Origin: Mycolicibacterium agri
Lineage (GTDB): Bacteria; Actinomycetota; Actinomycetes; Mycobacteriales; Mycobacteriaceae
Assembly: GCF_002553505.1 (NCBI RefSeq)
Contig: NZ_PDCP01000053.1
Location: 1 to 40,348 of the forward strand
Direction of reading: 5' to 3'
Length of the DNA: 40,348 bases
Within the stretch, counting starts at the first letter, position 1, and each line of letters begins with the position of its first letter. The translations under genes were made by a program, and so were the position numbers. Shown here piece by piece: positions 30,128 through 38,425 of this stretch. The notes under the pieces were generated by a model that made no database searches, had not been told where the DNA came from, and saw nothing but the letters and a program-made list of their open reading frames with translations.

Positions 30128-30931
30128 GTGCCCGAGACGACGACACCCCACGGAGGTGCGCTGCTGCGCCAGTGGCGACAGCGGCGGCGACGCAGCCAGC
30201 TCGACCTCGCGCTCGACACCGGCATCTCGGCCCGGCACCTCAGCTTCGTCGAGACCGGGCGTTCGCGGCCGAGCCGCGGGCTGCTGCTCGCGCTGGCCGA
30301 ACAACTCGAAGTTCCGCTGCGCGAACGCAATGCGCTGATGCTGGCCGCCGGGTACGCGCCCGTCTACGCCGAAACCGATTTGGACAGCGCGGAAAGCCAG
30401 CAGGCCCGCGAAGCCATCGAGCGGCTGCTCGCCGGCCACGAGCCCTACCCCGCCGTGGTGCTCGACCGCTGGGGCGATGTGGTGTTGAGCAACCGCGCCG
30501 TCGGGCCGCTGCTGGAAGGCGTGGACCCCGAACTGCTTGCGCCGCCGGTCAACACCTATCGGCTCAGCTTGCACCCGAAGGGCATGATTTCGCGGATCCG
30601 CAATGCCGAGGAGTGGACGGCCCATCTCGGGCACCGGCTGACGCGGCTGGCCCGGCTGACCGGTGACGCGCGGCTAGCCGAACTGCTCGACGAGATCCGC
30701 TCGTATCCCGGGGTGGCCGAGGTGCTTGACGACTACCACGAGCCCACCACCAATGAGCTGCTGCTGACGCTGCAGTTGGATCACCCGGCCGGTGAGCTGC
30801 GCCTGATCAGCACGGTCACCAGCTTCGGCAGCGCGCATGACGTGACGCTGTCCGAGCTCACCGTCGAGTCGTTCTTCCCGGCCGACGACGCCACACGCCA
30901 ACGGCTGCAGGACGTTTCGACCTCGAATTAG
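30128..30931 (+). CDS. XRE-family regulator with MmyB-like ligand domain
   Basis: About 267 residues. The N-terminal helix-turn-helix LLRQWRQRRRRSQLDLALDTG, then SARHLSFVETGRSRPSRGLL, is a signature of this actinobacterial family. The C-terminal domain (from about 95: YPAVVLDRWGDVVLSNRAV, LHPKGMISRIRNAEEW, LISTVTSFGSAHDVTLSEL) is the MmyB-type sensor fold, which binds small lipophilic ligands in studied relatives. It probably autoregulates through the upstream inverted repeat. It lies downstream of the thioesterase in the same direction. Confidence 0.92.
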   Translation: MPETTTPHGGALLRQWRQRRRRSQLDLALDTGISARHLSFVETGRSRPSRGLLLALAEQLEVPLRERNALMLAAGYAPVYAETDLDSAESQQAREAIERLLAGHEPYPAVVLDRWGDVVLSNRAVGPLLEGVDPELLAPPVNTYRLSLHPKGMISRIRNAEEWTAHLGHRLTRLARLTGDARLAELLDEIRSYPGVAEVLDDYHEPTTNELLLTLQLDHPAGELRLISTVTSFGSAHDVTLSELTVESFFPADDATRQRLQDVSTSN

Positions 30932-30941
30932 ACCTGTCCGA

Positions 30942-31706
30942 CTAGGCCTGCACGATGACCGGGTCGCCGACGCGCACCGTGTCGAAGTACCACGCAGCGT
31001 TGTCCGGGCTGAGGTTGATGCAGCCGTGGCTGACGTTCGCGTAGCCCTGCGACCCGACCGACCACGGCGCACTGTGCACGTACACGCCGCCCGAGGTGAT
31101 GCGCACCGCGTCCTTGACCGTGAGCTTGTAGCCCTCGGGGTCACTGAGCGGGATGCCGATCGTGCGCGAATCCATGATCACCGTCTTCTCCTTGGACATC
31201 GCGGTGAACGTGCCCTTGGGAGTGGGGAACTTGGCCTTGCCCATCGATGCGGGCATCTCGCGGACCACCTCGTCGTCGATCTTGACGGTGAAGGTGTGGG
31301 CGTCGATATCGGCGATGCCGACCACTTTCGCACCGGTCTCGAAGCTCGTCGAGAAGCCGCCGGCCGTCACGGAGATCGGTGAGTGCGCGGGCCAGAACTG
31401 ATCGGGCTTGAACTGCAGCACCCGATCGCTGAGCCAGCTGAACTGTCCCGTCGGCGTGTCACTCGATGTGATCGCCACCGATTGCTCGGCGCGGGCCCGG
31501 TTGCTGACCGGCTCGGCAAAGGTGATCTCGATCGGCGCGCCGACGCCGACCACCTCTCCGCCGCCCGGTGAAATGGCGGTGACGGTAGGGCCAGGTTGAG
31601 GGCGGGGCACTGCTGCCGTTCCGGCGGGCGCCGGACCCACCATGGCGACAGCCGCAACGCCCACCACGGCAAGTAGATATCTAACAGGTCTGCGCAATGC
31701 TTCCAC
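30942..31706 (-). CDS. ldtA: L,D-transpeptidase (LdtMt1/LdtA type)
   Basis: About 254 residues. A signal peptide is followed by an Ig-like domain (VTAISPGGGEVVGVGAPIEI) and the catalytic YkuD domain from about 125 (ADIDAHTFTVKID). The active site HSAPWSVGSQGYANV then SHGCINLS has the catalytic Cys near 229, with the preceding His-Gly. The enzyme makes 3-3 crosslinks in peptidoglycan. It lacks the Trp-rich C-terminal extension of LdtMt2, so it matches M. tuberculosis Rv0116c. The start is uncertain: GTG 31706 gives a normal signal peptide, TTG 31733 adds nine residues. Confidence 0.92.
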   Translation of the reverse strand: MEALRRPVRYLLAVVGVAAVAMVGPAPAGTAAVPRPQPGPTVTAISPGGGEVVGVGAPIEITFAEPVSNRARAEQSVAITSSDTPTGQFSWLSDRVLQFKPDQFWPAHSPISVTAGGFSTSFETGAKVVGIADIDAHTFTVKIDDEVVREMPASMGKAKFPTPKGTFTAMSKEKTVIMDSRTIGIPLSDPEGYKLTVKDAVRITSGGVYVHSAPWSVGSQGYANVSHGCINLSPDNAAWYFDTVRVGDPVIVQA

Positions 31707-31880
31707 CCCTTCACCGGTAATCCCGACCAGCAAAGTCCCATTCTAGTGATCATCTCCGCAGAAGGCCGCCGACCGACCGTTCGACCACGTCACAAGGGGT
31801 CTTGATCTGCGTATCGATTAGGGGAATTGTGATTAGCACCACGGGCCCGATGAAGTGACCCGGGGGTTGGAGGGACCGTC

Positions 31881-34040
31881 ATGGCTGACAAGGCGAATAC
31901 TTCCCAGGGCGCCGGAGCCGCCCCAACCGCGGACAGTCCGGCCGCCATCCGAAACGTGGTCCTGATAGGCCCATCGGGTGGCGGCAAGACCACCCTCGTC
32001 GAGGCGTTACTGACCGCCACCGGTGTCCTGTCCAGACCCGGCTCCGTCGTGGAGGGCACGACGGTCTGCGATTCCGACGAGGCCGAAATCTCCCAACAGC
32101 GCTCGGTGGGGCTGGCGCTGGCGCCGCTGAAGCACAACGGCGTGAAGGTGAACCTCATCGACACCCCCGGCTACGCCGACTTCGTCGGTGAACTGCGGGC
32201 CGGGCTGAGGGCCGCCGACTGCGCGTTGTTCGTCATCCCCGCCAACGAAGGCGTCGACGAGCTCACCAAGTCGCTGTGGATGGAGTGCCAGCAGGTGGGC
32301 ATGCCGCGGGCGGTGGTGATCACCAAGCTCGACCACGCCAGGGCGAACTACGACAACGCGCTGGCGGCCGCGCAGGCGGCGTTCGGGGAAAAGGTGATGC
32401 CGATCTACCTGCCGGCCAACACACCGTGCACGGGGTTGATCGGGCTGCTGTCGAAGACGCACTACGAGTACGCCGACGGCAAGCGCGCCACCAAGGAACC
32501 CGACTCGTCCTACACCGACCGGCTCGAGGAGCATCGCGGGCCGCTGATCGAGGCGATCATCGAGGAGTCCGAGGACGAGACGTTGATGGACCGCTACCTC
32601 GGCGGCGAGGAGATCGACGAGAAGGTGCTGATCGAGGACCTCGAGAAGGCCGTCGCGCGCGGCTCCTTCTTCCCGGTCATTCCGGTGTGCAGCAGCACCG
32701 GCGTCGGCACCCTGGAACTGCTGGAGGTGGTGACCAGCGGCTTCCCGTCCCCGCTGGAGCACCCGCTGCCCGAGGTGTACACCCCGCAGGGCAAGGAGCA
32801 CGGCCAGCTGTCCTGCGACCCGAACGGTCCGCTGTTGGCCGAGGTGATCAAGACGACGTCGGACCCCTACGTCGGCAGGGTCAGCCTGGTCCGGGTGTTC
32901 TCCGGGACCATAAGGCCCGACGCGACCGTGCACGTGTCGGGCCATTTTTCGTCGTTCTTCGGCAATGGCAACGGCTCGTCGGTCGTGCACGAGGATCACG
33001 ACGAGGACGAACGGATCGGCTCGCTGTCGATTCCGCTCGGCAAGCAGCAGCGCCCCGCGGGCAATGTGATAGCCGGCGACATCTGCGCGATCGGTCGGCT
33101 GTCACGGGCCGAGACCGGAGACACGTTGTCGGACAAGGCCGATCCGATGGTGCTCAAGCCGTGGACGATGCCAGAGCCGCTGCTGCCCATCGCCGTGCAG
33201 CCGCGCGCCAAGACCGACGACGACAAGCTCTCGGTCGGCTTGCAGCGATTGGCGGCCGAAGACCCCACACTGCGCATTGAGCAGAACCCCGAGACACACC
33301 AGATTGTGTTGTGGTGCATGGGCGAAGCGCATGCGGGCGTGGTGCTCGACGCGTTGGCCAGCCGGTTCGGCGTCAGCGTCGACAAGGTGGACCTGCGCGT
33401 GCCGCTACGCGAGACGTTCGCCGGCTCGGCCAAGGGCCATGGCAGGCACGTCAAACAGTCCGGCGGGCACGGCCAGTTCGCCGTCTGCGACATCGAAGTG
33501 GAACCGCTGCCCGAGGGGAGCGGCTTCGAGTTCGTCGACAAGGTGGTCGGCGGCGCCGTGCCGCGGCAGTTCATTCCCAGCGTCGAGAAGGGTGTGCGCG
33601 CCCAGATGGAAAAGGGTGTCGCCGCAGGCTATCCCGTCGTCGACATCCGGGTCACGCTGTTCGACGGCAAGGCCCACAGCGTCGACTCGTCGGACTTCGC
33701 CTTCCAGATGGCGGGCGCGCTGGCGTTGCGGGATGCGGCCAGCGCCACCAAGATCAAGTTGCTGGAGCCCGTCGACGAGGTGTCGGTGCTGGTGCCCGAC
33801 GATCTGGTCGGCGCGGTGATGGGTGATCTGTCCAGCCGCCGGGCCCGCGTGCTGGGCACCGAGAACGTCGGCGACCGCACGGTGGTGAAAGCCGAAGTGC
33901 CGCAGGTGGAATTGGTGCGTTACGCGATCGACCTGCGCTCGCTGACCCACGGCGCCGGTTCGTTCACCCGCAGCTTCGTGCGCTACGAGCCCATGCCCGA
34001 ACACGCGGCGGCGAAGGTCAAGGTGGAGGCAGACGCCTAA
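31881..34040 (+). CDS. fusA2: Elongation factor G-like protein FusA2 (EF-G2)
   Basis: 719 residues with all five EF-G domains and GGAGG upstream. The P-loop GPSGGGKT (30-37) is intact. Key catalytic positions differ from EF-G: switch I has QQRSVGL in place of the RGIT block, switch II is DTPGYAD (Tyr98 for the usual His), and the G4 motif is TKLD (148-151) rather than NKxD. Domain IV retains SGGHGQFAVCDIEVEPL. From memory, EF-G2 of M. smegmatis binds guanine nucleotides but lacks ribosome-stimulated GTPase, which suits these changes. It is probably ribosome-associated; the role is unclear. Confidence 0.93.
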   Translation: MADKANTSQGAGAAPTADSPAAIRNVVLIGPSGGGKTTLVEALLTATGVLSRPGSVVEGTTVCDSDEAEISQQRSVGLALAPLKHNGVKVNLIDTPGYADFVGELRAGLRAADCALFVIPANEGVDELTKSLWMECQQVGMPRAVVITKLDHARANYDNALAAAQAAFGEKVMPIYLPANTPCTGLIGLLSKTHYEYADGKRATKEPDSSYTDRLEEHRGPLIEAIIEESEDETLMDRYLGGEEIDEKVLIEDLEKAVARGSFFPVIPVCSSTGVGTLELLEVVTSGFPSPLEHPLPEVYTPQGKEHGQLSCDPNGPLLAEVIKTTSDPYVGRVSLVRVFSGTIRPDATVHVSGHFSSFFGNGNGSSVVHEDHDEDERIGSLSIPLGKQQRPAGNVIAGDICAIGRLSRAETGDTLSDKADPMVLKPWTMPEPLLPIAVQPRAKTDDDKLSVGLQRLAAEDPTLRIEQNPETHQIVLWCMGEAHAGVVLDALASRFGVSVDKVDLRVPLRETFAGSAKGHGRHVKQSGGHGQFAVCDIEVEPLPEGSGFEFVDKVVGGAVPRQFIPSVEKGVRAQMEKGVAAGYPVVDIRVTLFDGKAHSVDSSDFAFQMAGALALRDAASATKIKLLEPVDEVSVLVPDDLVGAVMGDLSSRRARVLGTENVGDRTVVKAEVPQVELVRYAIDLRSLTHGAGSFTRSFVRYEPMPEHAAAKVKVEADA

Positions 34041-34056
34041 CCCAGACGCCTAACCC
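34031..34056. repeat. Perfect 13-bp tandem duplication across the fusA2 stop codon
   Basis: AGACGCCTAACCC occurs twice in a row (34031-34043, 34044-34056). The TAA of fusA2 is inside the first copy, so the protein is not changed. Confidence 0.85.
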
Positions 34057-34079
34057 CTAGCGCTGATTTGTGAATCCGG

Positions 34080-34105
34080 CGACGCTGCAAGGCCATTCAG
34101 CGTCG
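34080..34105. terminator. Bidirectional hairpin terminator
   Basis: CGACGCTG and CAGCGTCG form a perfect 8-bp stem with a 10-base loop in the gap between convergent fusA2 and the enoyl-CoA hydratase gene. Confidence 0.6.
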
Positions 34106-34124
34106 ATGGTTGCACAATCGGCGG

Positions 34125-34784
34125 CTATGTAACGGCGGTGAGCGCCGCGACGGCGGGCCCGAACATGGTGTTCTTGATCGCGCCGAGCGTGCCCTGATCC
34201 TTGGCTCCCAACGGCGCCAGCATGTTCAGCGCCGTGCCCGTGACGGCGTCCTCGTCGGCTGTCGCGTCGACGATCCCGATCGCGGCGGCCTCGGTGCCGC
34301 CGAACCGGCGCCCGGTGGTCATCGCGGCTACGGCGGTTTGCGGGGTGAGCTTGGCCTGGATCAGCGCCGCCATGCCGGAAGTGAACGGGATGCGGATGTC
34401 GACCTCCGGAAAGCAGAAATAGCCGCGGTCGGCGCGCATCACCCGAAAGTCGTGCGCCAGCGCCAGCATTGCGGCCGCACCGAAACTGTGCCCGTTGATC
34501 GCCGCCGCAGTCGGAATCGGCAGCGTCAGCACGCGCGCCAACAGCGCCTGCACCCGCCCGACGTACCACTGCGCCTGCTCGCCGTGCGCGGCCAGCCACT
34601 CGAGGTCGAGGCCGTTGGAGTAGAACTTGCCCGTCGCGGTGGTCACCATTGCGTGCGCCCCGCGGGACAACGCGTCGTCGAGGTGCGCATCGAACTGCTC
34701 GAGAAAACCTGGCGAGAAACGGTTTTCGTCGTCGCCGAGGTGCAGCACGGCGATGTCTTCCTCGAAGCGCAAGGTGACGGTCAT
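34125..34784 (-). CDS. Enoyl-CoA hydratase/isomerase family protein
   Basis: 219 residues, a short crotonase. The oxyanion-hole strands are GKFYSNGLDLEWL and INGHSFGAAAMLALAHD. A single acidic residue remains in YFCFPEVDIRIPF, near the position of the usual second glutamate, which suggests a delta3-delta2-enoyl-CoA isomerase rather than a hydratase. The ATG follows the TetR stop by three bases, so it is the last gene of the four-gene operon and probably acts on the compound sensed by that regulator. Confidence 0.87.
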   Translation of the reverse strand: MTVTLRFEEDIAVLHLGDDENRFSPGFLEQFDAHLDDALSRGAHAMVTTATGKFYSNGLDLEWLAAHGEQAQWYVGRVQALLARVLTLPIPTAAAINGHSFGAAAMLALAHDFRVMRADRGYFCFPEVDIRIPFTSGMAALIQAKLTPQTAVAAMTTGRRFGGTEAAAIGIVDATADEDAVTGTALNMLAPLGAKDQGTLGAIKNTMFGPAVAALTAVT

Positions 34785-34787
34785 GAT

Positions 34788-35375
34788 CTACTCCGGTAGG
34801 GCGAGCAGGCGGCGGGTCAGGATGAGCAGCTGTGTGCGCAGTTCGTCGTCATCGACATCGGCGACGAGGGGGTGTACGACGGCGGTGCCGATCGCCCCCG
34901 ACAGCATCGCGGCGCTCACCCGGTTCTCGTCGCTGGCGTCGCCGAGCAGCACGCCGTAGAGCCGGGTGAGGTAGGCCTGGAACGGCTCGTGCTCGGCCAA
35001 CAGCCGGACGATCACCGGGTCGGACTGCAGCGTGGCGGCGGCCCGACGCCGCTCGATGGCCATGTCGATGACGCGGGTGAGCAGCACTTCGCGGGCTTTG
35101 GTTCTCGACTTCTCCGCCTCGGCGGCCTCGAGCGCGTCGTCGAGCCTGCCGAGTTCCCGCTCGGTCAGCGCGATGACGATCTCTTCCTTGGTCTTGAACT
35201 GGTGGTAGACGGCCGCTTTGGTGACCCCGACCGCATCGGCGATCATCTGCAGCGAGGTGCCGCCGACGCCGTGATCGGCGATGAGCATCAGCGCGGCATC
35301 GAGGATGCGCATCTGCGCCGGGCTGCGCTGGATGTCGGAGAACCGGATCGGGGCGACACGCTCGGCGGAGACCAC
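34788..35375 (-). CDS. TetR-family transcriptional regulator
   Basis: 195 residues from a GTG. The helix-turn-helix is GTSLQMIADAVGVTKAAVYHQFKTKEEIVIAL (about 40-70). The C-terminal domain has LTRVIDMAIERRRAAATLQSDP and is not assigned a ligand. It starts one base after the stop of the upstream membrane protein gene and ends three bases before the enoyl-CoA hydratase, so it is expressed with them. It probably autoregulates the operon at the palindrome at 37378-37399. Confidence 0.92.
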   Translation of the reverse strand: MVSAERVAPIRFSDIQRSPAQMRILDAALMLIADHGVGGTSLQMIADAVGVTKAAVYHQFKTKEEIVIALTERELGRLDDALEAAEAEKSRTKAREVLLTRVIDMAIERRRAAATLQSDPVIVRLLAEHEPFQAYLTRLYGVLLGDASDENRVSAAMLSGAIGTAVVHPLVADVDDDELRTQLLILTRRLLALPE

Positions 35376-35376
35376 A

Positions 35377-36069
35377 TCAAGAGGGTAGCCGGTTGGCTAT
35401 GCGCACCCACGGCCAAGTCATCAATGCCCACACAGCGGCGACGAGCACCGACGCCACAAGCACGTAGACCGGCCACGGCCCGAACAGGTCGAGCAGCGAC
35501 GCGGTGTCAGGCTTGCGGTTGAGGAAGCCGTAGTTGGTGCGCGCAATGCTGTTGAACGTCATCGTCACCGCGGCCCATGCCAGCGTGATGCCGACGACGA
35601 GGCGGTAGCTGCGCCACGTCGGCCGAAAACCTCTGCCCCAGGTCAGGTAGATGGCTGCCCACACGACGAGCAGGTGTATCGCCCAGAAAGCCAGAAACCG
35701 GTAGTGCGGGAAGTCCGGGCCGCGCAGCACGGGCGAGATCAACGCCTGCACGCTGAGCACCAGACCCCAGTAGTAGGTCAACGCGACGGCCCAATGTCGT
35801 TGCGACCACAGGGCGTACGCGCCTGCCGTGGTGGCGAGGTCGGTCAACTGCAGCGGCACCGACCACTGGATCGACGGCGGAATCAACGAATACAGCAGCA
35901 CGCCGGCGTAGATGACGGCCGTCACCACGCCGAGGATTCGGCCGAGTCGCCGGGCCTGGTCCTCGGTCTGTCTGCGGCCGATCCACACCAGCAGCACCGC
36001 ACCGACGACGAACACGACCAGTACGGCCCAGTGCGACGGGCCGTAGGGCGTGAACTCGCGGTGCGTCAG
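35377..36069 (-). CDS. TMEM164/TIGR02206-like integral membrane protein
   Basis: About 230 residues and seven helices. The N-terminus REFTPYGPSHWAVLVVFVVG and the internal PLQLTDLATTAGAYALW, LTYYWGLVLSVQALISPVL, and PHYRFLAFWAIHLLVVWAAI are typical of the family. The conserved polar residues inside the membrane hint at an enzyme, but none is established. No ATG, GTG or TTG precedes the family N-terminus in frame. The best start is CTG at 36069, overlapping the transporter stop as CTGA. It is the second gene of the operon. Confidence 0.83.
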   Translation of the reverse strand: MTHREFTPYGPSHWAVLVVFVVGAVLLVWIGRRQTEDQARRLGRILGVVTAVIYAGVLLYSLIPPSIQWSVPLQLTDLATTAGAYALWSQRHWAVALTYYWGLVLSVQALISPVLRGPDFPHYRFLAFWAIHLLVVWAAIYLTWGRGFRPTWRSYRLVVGITLAWAAVTMTFNSIARTNYGFLNRKPDTASLLDLFGPWPVYVLVASVLVAAVWALMTWPWVRIANRLPS

Positions 36070-37367
36070 CGGGCCGCGACCTCGGCCGTAACGCCCTCGG
36101 GCAGCGGGCGTCGCGCGGACTCCCGCAGCGTCAGCGCGGTGATGAGCGAAATAACCGCTGCGGCAACGACATAGAACGCTGGCGCCAGGTTGTTGCCGGT
36201 GCTGCCGGTGAGCCAGGCGACCATGTAGGGGGTGGTGCCACCGAACGCCGCGACGCAGACGTTGTAGCCGATGGAGAAGCCGCTGTAGCGCACCCGGGTG
36301 GAGAACAATTCGACACCGGTCGACACGGCGACCGCGATGTAGGCGGACTCGATGGCGGCCAGTGCGGCGTGCGCGACGATCGCACCCAGCACTGAACCCG
36401 AATTCAGAAGCAGGAACAGCGGATACACGAAGACCACGAACCCCACCGAACCGGCGACGAGCAGCGGCCGCCTGCCGATGCGGTCGGACAGCGCCGCCAG
36501 CGGGAGGATCAGCACGATCGCCACCAGGCACGCGATCGTGATGGACACGAACGCGGTGGCCTTCGAGAACTGCAGGGTCTTGATGAAGTACGTCGGCAGA
36601 TACGTGAAGACGACGTAGTAGCCGACATTGAAGATAATCATGATGCCGATCACCTGCAGGATGGGCCGCCATGCCGTCTGCAGCGCCTCCTGCAGCGGCG
36701 ACGCGGCAACCTCGTCGGAGGCGGCGAGCGCTTCGAACGCCGGGGTGTCGGACAGTCGAAGCCGGATGTAGAGGCCGACGAGCCCGAGTGGGCCGGCGAT
36801 CAGGAACGGAATGCGCCAGCCGTAGGAGTCCATGGCGGCATCACCGAGCACGGTCTGCAGCAGCGTCACGGTCACCGACCCGAGTAGGAAGCCGACGACA
36901 CCGGACCAGGCGATGAAGGTGACCGTCACACCGCGTCGCTCGTCGGGCGCGAACTCGGCCAGATAGCAGGCGCCGCCACCGTATTCGCCGCCGGCCGAAA
37001 ACCCTTGCAGGCAGCGCAGAAACAGCAGCAACAGCGGCGCGGCGACGCCGATCGCCTCGTATGTCGGCAGCAGCCCCATGGCCAGCGTCGACCCCGACAT
37101 CAGCAGGATCACGATGGCCAGCACCCGCTGGCGGCCGAGCCGATCACCCAGCGGGCCGAAGACCAGGCCACCGAGCGGCCGCATCACGAACGCAGCGGCG
37201 AAGATTGCGAACGTGTTCAGCAGCGCCGCAGTGTCATCGCCGGCGGGGAAGAAGTTGGCCGCGATGAACGTGGCGAGAAACCCGTAGATCGCGAAGTCGT
37301 ACCACTCGACGGCGTTGCCGATCGACGCACCGGCGATGACTTGGCGTAGGGGTGATCCGCCGCTCAC
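36066..37367 (-). CDS. MFS transporter, metabolite:H+ symporter (MHS/ProP-like) family
   Basis: About 433 residues with 12 helices. Signature blocks are GASIGNAVEWYDFAIYGFLA near the N-terminus, FGPLGDRLGRQRVLAIVILLM (motif A, loop 2-3), LRCLQGFSAGGEYGGG, and DRIGRRPLLVAGS in the 8-9 loop. MHS members import organic acids, proline/betaine or ketoglutarate with protons; the substrate here is unknown. I use the GTG at 37367, which has a TAACGT-N7 leaderless promoter; the GTG at 37376 lies inside it. Confidence 0.92.
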   Translation of the reverse strand: MSGGSPLRQVIAGASIGNAVEWYDFAIYGFLATFIAANFFPAGDDTAALLNTFAIFAAAFVMRPLGGLVFGPLGDRLGRQRVLAIVILLMSGSTLAMGLLPTYEAIGVAAPLLLLFLRCLQGFSAGGEYGGGACYLAEFAPDERRGVTVTFIAWSGVVGFLLGSVTVTLLQTVLGDAAMDSYGWRIPFLIAGPLGLVGLYIRLRLSDTPAFEALAASDEVAASPLQEALQTAWRPILQVIGIMIIFNVGYYVVFTYLPTYFIKTLQFSKATAFVSITIACLVAIVLILPLAALSDRIGRRPLLVAGSVGFVVFVYPLFLLLNSGSVLGAIVAHAALAAIESAYIAVAVSTGVELFSTRVRYSGFSIGYNVCVAAFGGTTPYMVAWLTGSTGNNLAPAFYVVAAAVISLITALTLRESARRPLPEGVTAEVAAR

Positions 37368-37374
37368 CCGAACC

Positions 37375-37380
37375 ACGTTA
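37375..37380 (-). promoter_or_regulatory. -10 element of a leaderless promoter (TAACGT)
   Basis: On the minus strand TAACGT is followed by seven bases and then the GTG at 37367. The hexamer overlaps the end of the large palindrome. Confidence 0.5.
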
Positions 37381-37399
37381 AATCAATCGACTGACTTAA
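37378..37399. promoter_or_regulatory. 22-bp palindrome at the head of the transporter-TetR operon
   Basis: TTAAATCAATC (37378-37388) and GACTGACTTAA (37389-37399) are inverted repeats with nine of eleven pairs. It covers -12 to -33 of the leaderless promoter, the classic place for a TetR repressor. Confidence 0.7.
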
Positions 37400-37427
37400 T
37401 GAAGCGCCAAGGCGCGTCAGCGGTGAC

Positions 37428-38417
37428 CTACCCGGTCACGTCGTCGGCCGCCTTCTTCTCCACGACGCGGGTCTTGTAGAGGCTGGCCACCGTGGTGAGG
37501 ACGAGGGTGACGACGATGACGCCCAGCGACAACAGCGTCGGGATCTCCGGTACCGGCACGTGCTCGCCGCCGTTGATGAACGGCAGCTCGTTCTCGTGCA
37601 GGGCGTGCAGGATCAGCTTCACGCCGATGAAGGCCAGAACGATGGCCAGGCCCTGAGACAGGTAGACCAGCCGCTTGAGCAGGTCGCCGAGCAGGAAGTA
37701 CAGCTGGCGCAGACCCATCAACGCGAACACGTTGGCGGTGAACACCAGGTAAGGCTCCTGGGTCAGGCCGTAGATCGCCGGGATCGAGTCCAGCGCGAAG
37801 ATCAAGTCGGTGGTGCCGAGCGCGATGATGACCAGGAACATCGGCGTCATCAGCCGCTTGCCGTCCTCCTTGATGTAGAGCTTGAGGCCCTCCCACTTGT
37901 CGGTCAGCTTCAGGTGCGTGCGGGCGAAGCGGACCACGGCGTTGTCGGCGTCGTCGTCGTGGTCGGTGTCACGGACCAGGTTCGCCGCGGTGTAGAGCAG
38001 GAACGCGCCGAAGATGTAGAACACCCACGAGAAGTTGTTGATCGCGACCGCTCCGAGCGCGATGAAGATGCCGCGGAACACCAGCGCGATGATGATGCCG
38101 ACCAGAAGCGCCTGCTGCTGGTACTTCTTCGGCACATTGAAGCTGGCCATGATGATCAAGAAGATGAACAGGTTGTCCACCGAGAGGCTGTATTCGGTGA
38201 GCCAGCCGGCGAAGAACTCGACGCCGTACTGACTGCCGTGGAAGGCATACACCCAGACACCGAACGCCACCGCGAGGCCGATGTAGATGCTCAGCGCCGT
38301 GACCAGTTCACTCCGTGACGGCTCGTGCGGCCGCCTCCCGATGATCACGACATCGAACAGCAGGACGGCGATCGTCACGCCCAGCGTGATGATCCATTCG
38401 AGTTGGGAAACTTGCAT
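37428..38417 (-). CDS. TerC/Alx-family membrane transporter
   Basis: 329 residues with about nine helices. Two acidic membrane motifs mark the family: LTEYSLSVDNLFIFLIIM (Glu75, Asp81) and GTTDLIFALDSIPAIYGLTQ (about 198-217). A His/Asp-rich cytoplasmic loop (RDTDHDDDADN) sits between the halves. Bacterial relatives such as Alx and MeeF/TerC export manganese. GGAGG lies eight bases upstream of the ATG and a manganese riboswitch fills the leader, which supports a Mn2+ role. It is probably a single-gene unit. Confidence 0.93.
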   Translation of the reverse strand: MQVSQLEWIITLGVTIAVLLFDVVIIGRRPHEPSRSELVTALSIYIGLAVAFGVWVYAFHGSQYGVEFFAGWLTEYSLSVDNLFIFLIIMASFNVPKKYQQQALLVGIIIALVFRGIFIALGAVAINNFSWVFYIFGAFLLYTAANLVRDTDHDDDADNAVVRFARTHLKLTDKWEGLKLYIKEDGKRLMTPMFLVIIALGTTDLIFALDSIPAIYGLTQEPYLVFTANVFALMGLRQLYFLLGDLLKRLVYLSQGLAIVLAFIGVKLILHALHENELPFINGGEHVPVPEIPTLLSLGVIVVTLVLTTVASLYKTRVVEKKAADDVTG

Positions 38418-38425
38418 CTACGGTG

